A stretch of DNA of 7,639 nt, taken from Clostridiaceae bacterium. GTDB lineage: Bacteria; Bacillota; Clostridia; Acetivibrionales; DUMC01. The position numbers and the translations under genes were made by a program. Position 1 is the first letter of the stretch; each line of letters starts with the position of its first letter. Location of the stretch: NCBI GenBank assembly GCA_012512865.1, contig JAAZDH010000125.1:1-7639 (forward strand), read 5' to 3'. The notes below the pieces were generated by a model. That model did not search any database and was not told the DNA's origin. It saw only the letters and a program-made list of their open reading frames with translations. Positions 5,700 through 7,639 of the stretch are shown one piece after another.

Positions 5700-6431
5700 G
5701 TGAAGTACGGTCTGGAAAGCCACAAAGGGTTGGTCAGGGAAATAAATGAAGATAGCTGCGATATTATTTTTGGGGAGCTAAAAAGAACTGCAGCGTTCAT
5801 GGTGGCTGATGGCATGGGAGGTCATAATGCCGGGGAAATCGCCAGCAAAATGGCTGTTGCTCACATAAGTGAACGTTTGAAACATATTCCCGGTGACTTG
5901 GATGAGAAAGCTTTACATGATTATATAAATAAATCTATTGAAGAAATAAACGCCGCCATATATCAAAAATCCATGGAACCCGGTCCGTATTATGGGATGG
6001 GAACAACCCTTGTGGTTGCGCTTTTCTTTAACGGTAAACTGCATGTAGTGCATATAGGTGATAGCAGGGCGTACATAATAAGAAATGGAAAAATGACGCA
6101 GATTACCATAGACCATTCGTATGTTGAGGAGTTGATAAAGAATGGTTCCCTGACAAGGGGGGAAGCGGAAAACCACCCTCAAAAGCATGTTATAACGCGG
6201 GCCCTTGGATGCTTTGAAAAAGCAGAAGTGGACATTTTTACCTGTGATGTTTGCGAGGATGATATATTTTTACTGTGCACGGATGGTTTGACAAACATGC
6301 TATCCGATGATGAAATAAAAAGCATAGTTATAGATAACGAAGAACCCCAGGCGGCTTGCTCAGAGCTTGTAAAGGCGGCAAACGCCAATGGGGGGAATGA
6401 TAATATTACGGTTATTGTAATCAGGGTATAG
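5700..6431 (+). CDS. stp: PP2C-family serine/threonine protein phosphatase (Stp1/PrpC)
   Basis: This cytoplasmic, metal-dependent (PPM family) phosphatase is expected to reverse phosphorylation by the kinase encoded next to it. The product has 243 residues, typical of bacterial PrpC/Stp. Motifs appear in family order: RxxNEDS (13-19, with Asp18), VADGMGGHNAGE (35-46, metal ligands Asp37 and Gly38), MGTTL (100-104), HIGDSRAY (118-125), DHSYVEELI (138-146), NHPQKHVITRALG (158-170), LLCTDGL (191-197, ligand Asp195) and GGNDNITVI (231-239, ligand Asp234). All core metal ligands are present, so it should be active. The GTG start is supported by the strong upstream GAGGTGG. It follows rlmN by 23 bp and precedes the kinase by 95 bp. 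The stp/prpC-prkC pairing is conserved in Bacillota. Confidence 0.96.
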   Translation: MKYGLESHKGLVREINEDSCDIIFGELKRTAAFMVADGMGGHNAGEIASKMAVAHISERLKHIPGDLDEKALHDYINKSIEEINAAIYQKSMEPGPYYGMGTTLVVALFFNGKLHVVHIGDSRAYIIRNGKMTQITIDHSYVEELIKNGSLTRGEAENHPQKHVITRALGCFEKAEVDIFTCDVCEDDIFLLCTDGLTNMLSDDEIKSIVIDNEEPQAACSELVKAANANGGNDNITVIVIRV

Positions 6432-6442
6432 GATTAAGAATG

Positions 6443-6458
6443 CATGGTATCATGGTAT
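6443..6458 (+). repeat. Perfect 8-bp tandem duplication in the phosphatase-kinase spacer
   Basis: CATGGTAT occurs twice in direct succession (6443-6450 and 6451-6458). The same 95-bp spacer holds a small GGGCA/TGCCC hairpin (6481-6495). There is no T-run after the hairpin, so it does not look like a terminator. Confidence 0.75.
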
Positions 6459-6514
6459 GGATTGCAAGGCTTGGAATATAGGGCATATCCTGCCCGGCCA
6501 GACGTCAGATTACG

Positions 6515-6521
6515 AGAGGTG
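6515..6521 (+). promoter_or_regulatory. Ribosome binding site of the kinase gene
   Basis: AGAGGTG lies 5 bases before the ATG at 6527 and supports that start, which gives the usual family N-terminus (VLGNRYELIEKIGGGGMA). Confidence 0.7.
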
Positions 6522-6526
6522 TGAGG

Positions 6527-7639
6527 ATGGATACAAGCGTACTTGGAAACAGGTATGAATTAATTGAAAAAATAGGCGGAGGGGGAATGGCCGTTGTTTA
6601 CAAGGCAAGGTGCAGGCTCCTCAACAGGTATGTTGCAGTCAAAGTACTGAGGGAAGAGTTCACGGGAGACGAGGAGTTTGTAAAAAGGTTTGAAATAGAA
6701 GCTCAATCTGCGGCAAGCCTTTCTCATCCGAATATCGTACCCATATATGATGTGGGCAACGAGAATAATGTTTATTATATTGTAATGGAGTATGTGGACG
6801 GCATAACTTTGAAGGAATACATTGCGGAAAAAGGGCCCCTCGAGTGGAAAGAGGCGATAAGAATAGCAACACAGATTTGTTCCGCCATAGAACATGCCCA
6901 TATCAAGAAAATCATCCACAGGGATATAAAACCTCAAAATATTCTTGTAACCAAGGAAGGAATAGCAAAGGTTACCGACTTTGGTATAGCAAGGGCGGCT
7001 ACGTCATCAACCATAACAATGGTGGGAACCACCATAGGTTCGGTCCATTATTTTTCTCCCGAGCAGGCAAGGGGAGGATATATCGATGAAAAGTCTGATT
7101 TATATTCCCTCGGTATAGTCTTGTACGAAATGGTAACGGGCAGGATGCCTTTTGACGGGGAATCTCCCGTGGCCATTGCACTGATGCATATCCAGGATAA
7201 GCCCGTGCCGCCGACAGAGCTTAACAAGGACATACCCAAGGCATTGAATGATATTATCATAAAGGCAATAAGGAAGGAGCAAAGCAACAGGTACCAGTCG
7301 GCATCTGAAATGCTTGAAGATTTATACAGGGCATTGAGGGAGCCGTATGGAAGCTTTGCCGAGGATAATGGCGAGGAAGAAAGCCCGACAAGGAAAATAA
7401 AAGCTATAAACGGCCGGGAAATTGGAGAAGAAAATGATGATGACAGCATGGCAAGGGACAAGGGGATAAGTACCAGGAGGATTGTTATTAATAAGAATAA
7501 CCGCAAGGGAGAGGAAGAAGGCAAAGAAGAGGAAGAAGATTACGAGGGTGATGACGAATACGATACCCAGCAAGGTAAAAAAGGCATGGCGAAGAAAAAA
7601 GGTGGGAAAAAAGGTGAAAAGGCAAGCATAATGCTGGCC
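6527..7639 (+). CDS. prkC: Eukaryotic-type Ser/Thr protein kinase, PrkC/PknB type (3' end outside window)
   Basis: 371 residues are visible with no stop before the window ends. The complete kinase domain spans about 10-275: glycine-rich loop GGGGMAVVY (17-25), Lys39 in VAVKVL, Glu58 in EAQ, catalytic loop HRDIKPQN (131-138, Asp133), DFG (151-153) and SPEQARG (177-183). The activation loop 154-176 carries Thr159, 162, 164, 168 and 169, the region where relatives autophosphorylate. Residues 276-366 form a charged juxtamembrane linker, acidic at about 328-346 and Lys/Gly-rich at 350-366. The visible end (ASIMLA) looks like the start of the transmembrane helix. By family knowledge, extracellular PASTA repeats binding muropeptides should follow, but they are not seen here. 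In relatives the kinase controls growth, cell wall synthesis and spore germination, opposed by the phosphatase next door. Confidence 0.96.
   Translation, partial: MDTSVLGNRYELIEKIGGGGMAVVYKARCRLLNRYVAVKVLREEFTGDEEFVKRFEIEAQSAASLSHPNIVPIYDVGNENNVYYIVMEYVDGITLKEYIAEKGPLEWKEAIRIATQICSAIEHAHIKKIIHRDIKPQNILVTKEGIAKVTDFGIARAATSSTITMVGTTIGSVHYFSPEQARGGYIDEKSDLYSLGIVLYEMVTGRMPFDGESPVAIALMHIQDKPVPPTELNKDIPKALNDIIIKAIRKEQSNRYQSASEMLEDLYRALREPYGSFAEDNGEEESPTRKIKAINGREIGEENDDDSMARDKGISTRRIVINKNNRKGEEEGKEEEEDYEGDDEYDTQQGKKGMAKKKGGKKGEKASIMLA

Noticed and set aside
1..7639. Horizontally acquired or new defence-type system
   Set aside because: All eight genes belong to a conserved core cluster in conserved order, with no integrase, transposase, tRNA junction or obvious composition shift.

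Overview
The window looks like chromosomal DNA from a member of the Clostridia (Bacillota). It holds one continuous plus-strand block in the order priA (3' end), def, fmt, a YugP-type membrane zinc metallopeptidase, rsmB, rlmN, a PP2C phosphatase (stp/prpC) and a PASTA-type Ser/Thr kinase (prkC, 5' part). The same core order without the metallopeptidase is known from Bacillus subtilis, and clostridial genomes commonly carry the metallopeptidase between fmt and rsmB. Protein content and gene order support this placement, as do strong AGGAGG-like ribosome binding sites, two GTG starts, and frequent AGG/AGA arginine and ATA isoleucine codons. Genus cannot be judged from this alone.

Layout: 1-496 is the C-terminal 164 residues of PriA helicase. 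611-1090 is peptide deformylase and 1186-2130 is methionyl-tRNA formyltransferase. 2316-3017 is the metallopeptidase, whose stop codon overlaps the start of rsmB (3017-4378). 4570-5676 is rlmN, 5700-6431 the phosphatase, and 6527 to the end the kinase. The kinase runs off the window just as its predicted transmembrane segment should begin. All genes point the same way and I see no convincing intrinsic terminator, so one long transcript is plausible. There is no gap above 300 bases, and no tRNA, rRNA, CRISPR, insertion sequence or riboswitch was recognised.

The genes form a translation and growth-control cluster. Fmt formylates initiator Met-tRNA and Def removes the formyl group from new proteins. 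RsmB and RlmN methylate 16S and 23S rRNA (RlmN also some tRNAs). Stp and PrkC form the antagonistic phosphatase/kinase pair that senses the cell wall and controls growth. PriA restarts stalled replication forks.

The coding content is ordinary. What stands out is the spacer DNA: each of the five larger gaps carries its own short tandem duplication or array, with a different period each time (12, about 11, 14, 6 then 10, and 8 bp). The most striking is a two-part array between rsmB and rlmN, with sixteen in-phase hexamers (consensus GATATG) followed by five 10-mers (consensus GTATGGATAT). It runs into the 5' end of the rlmN reading frame. I found no evidence of a new multi-gene system.
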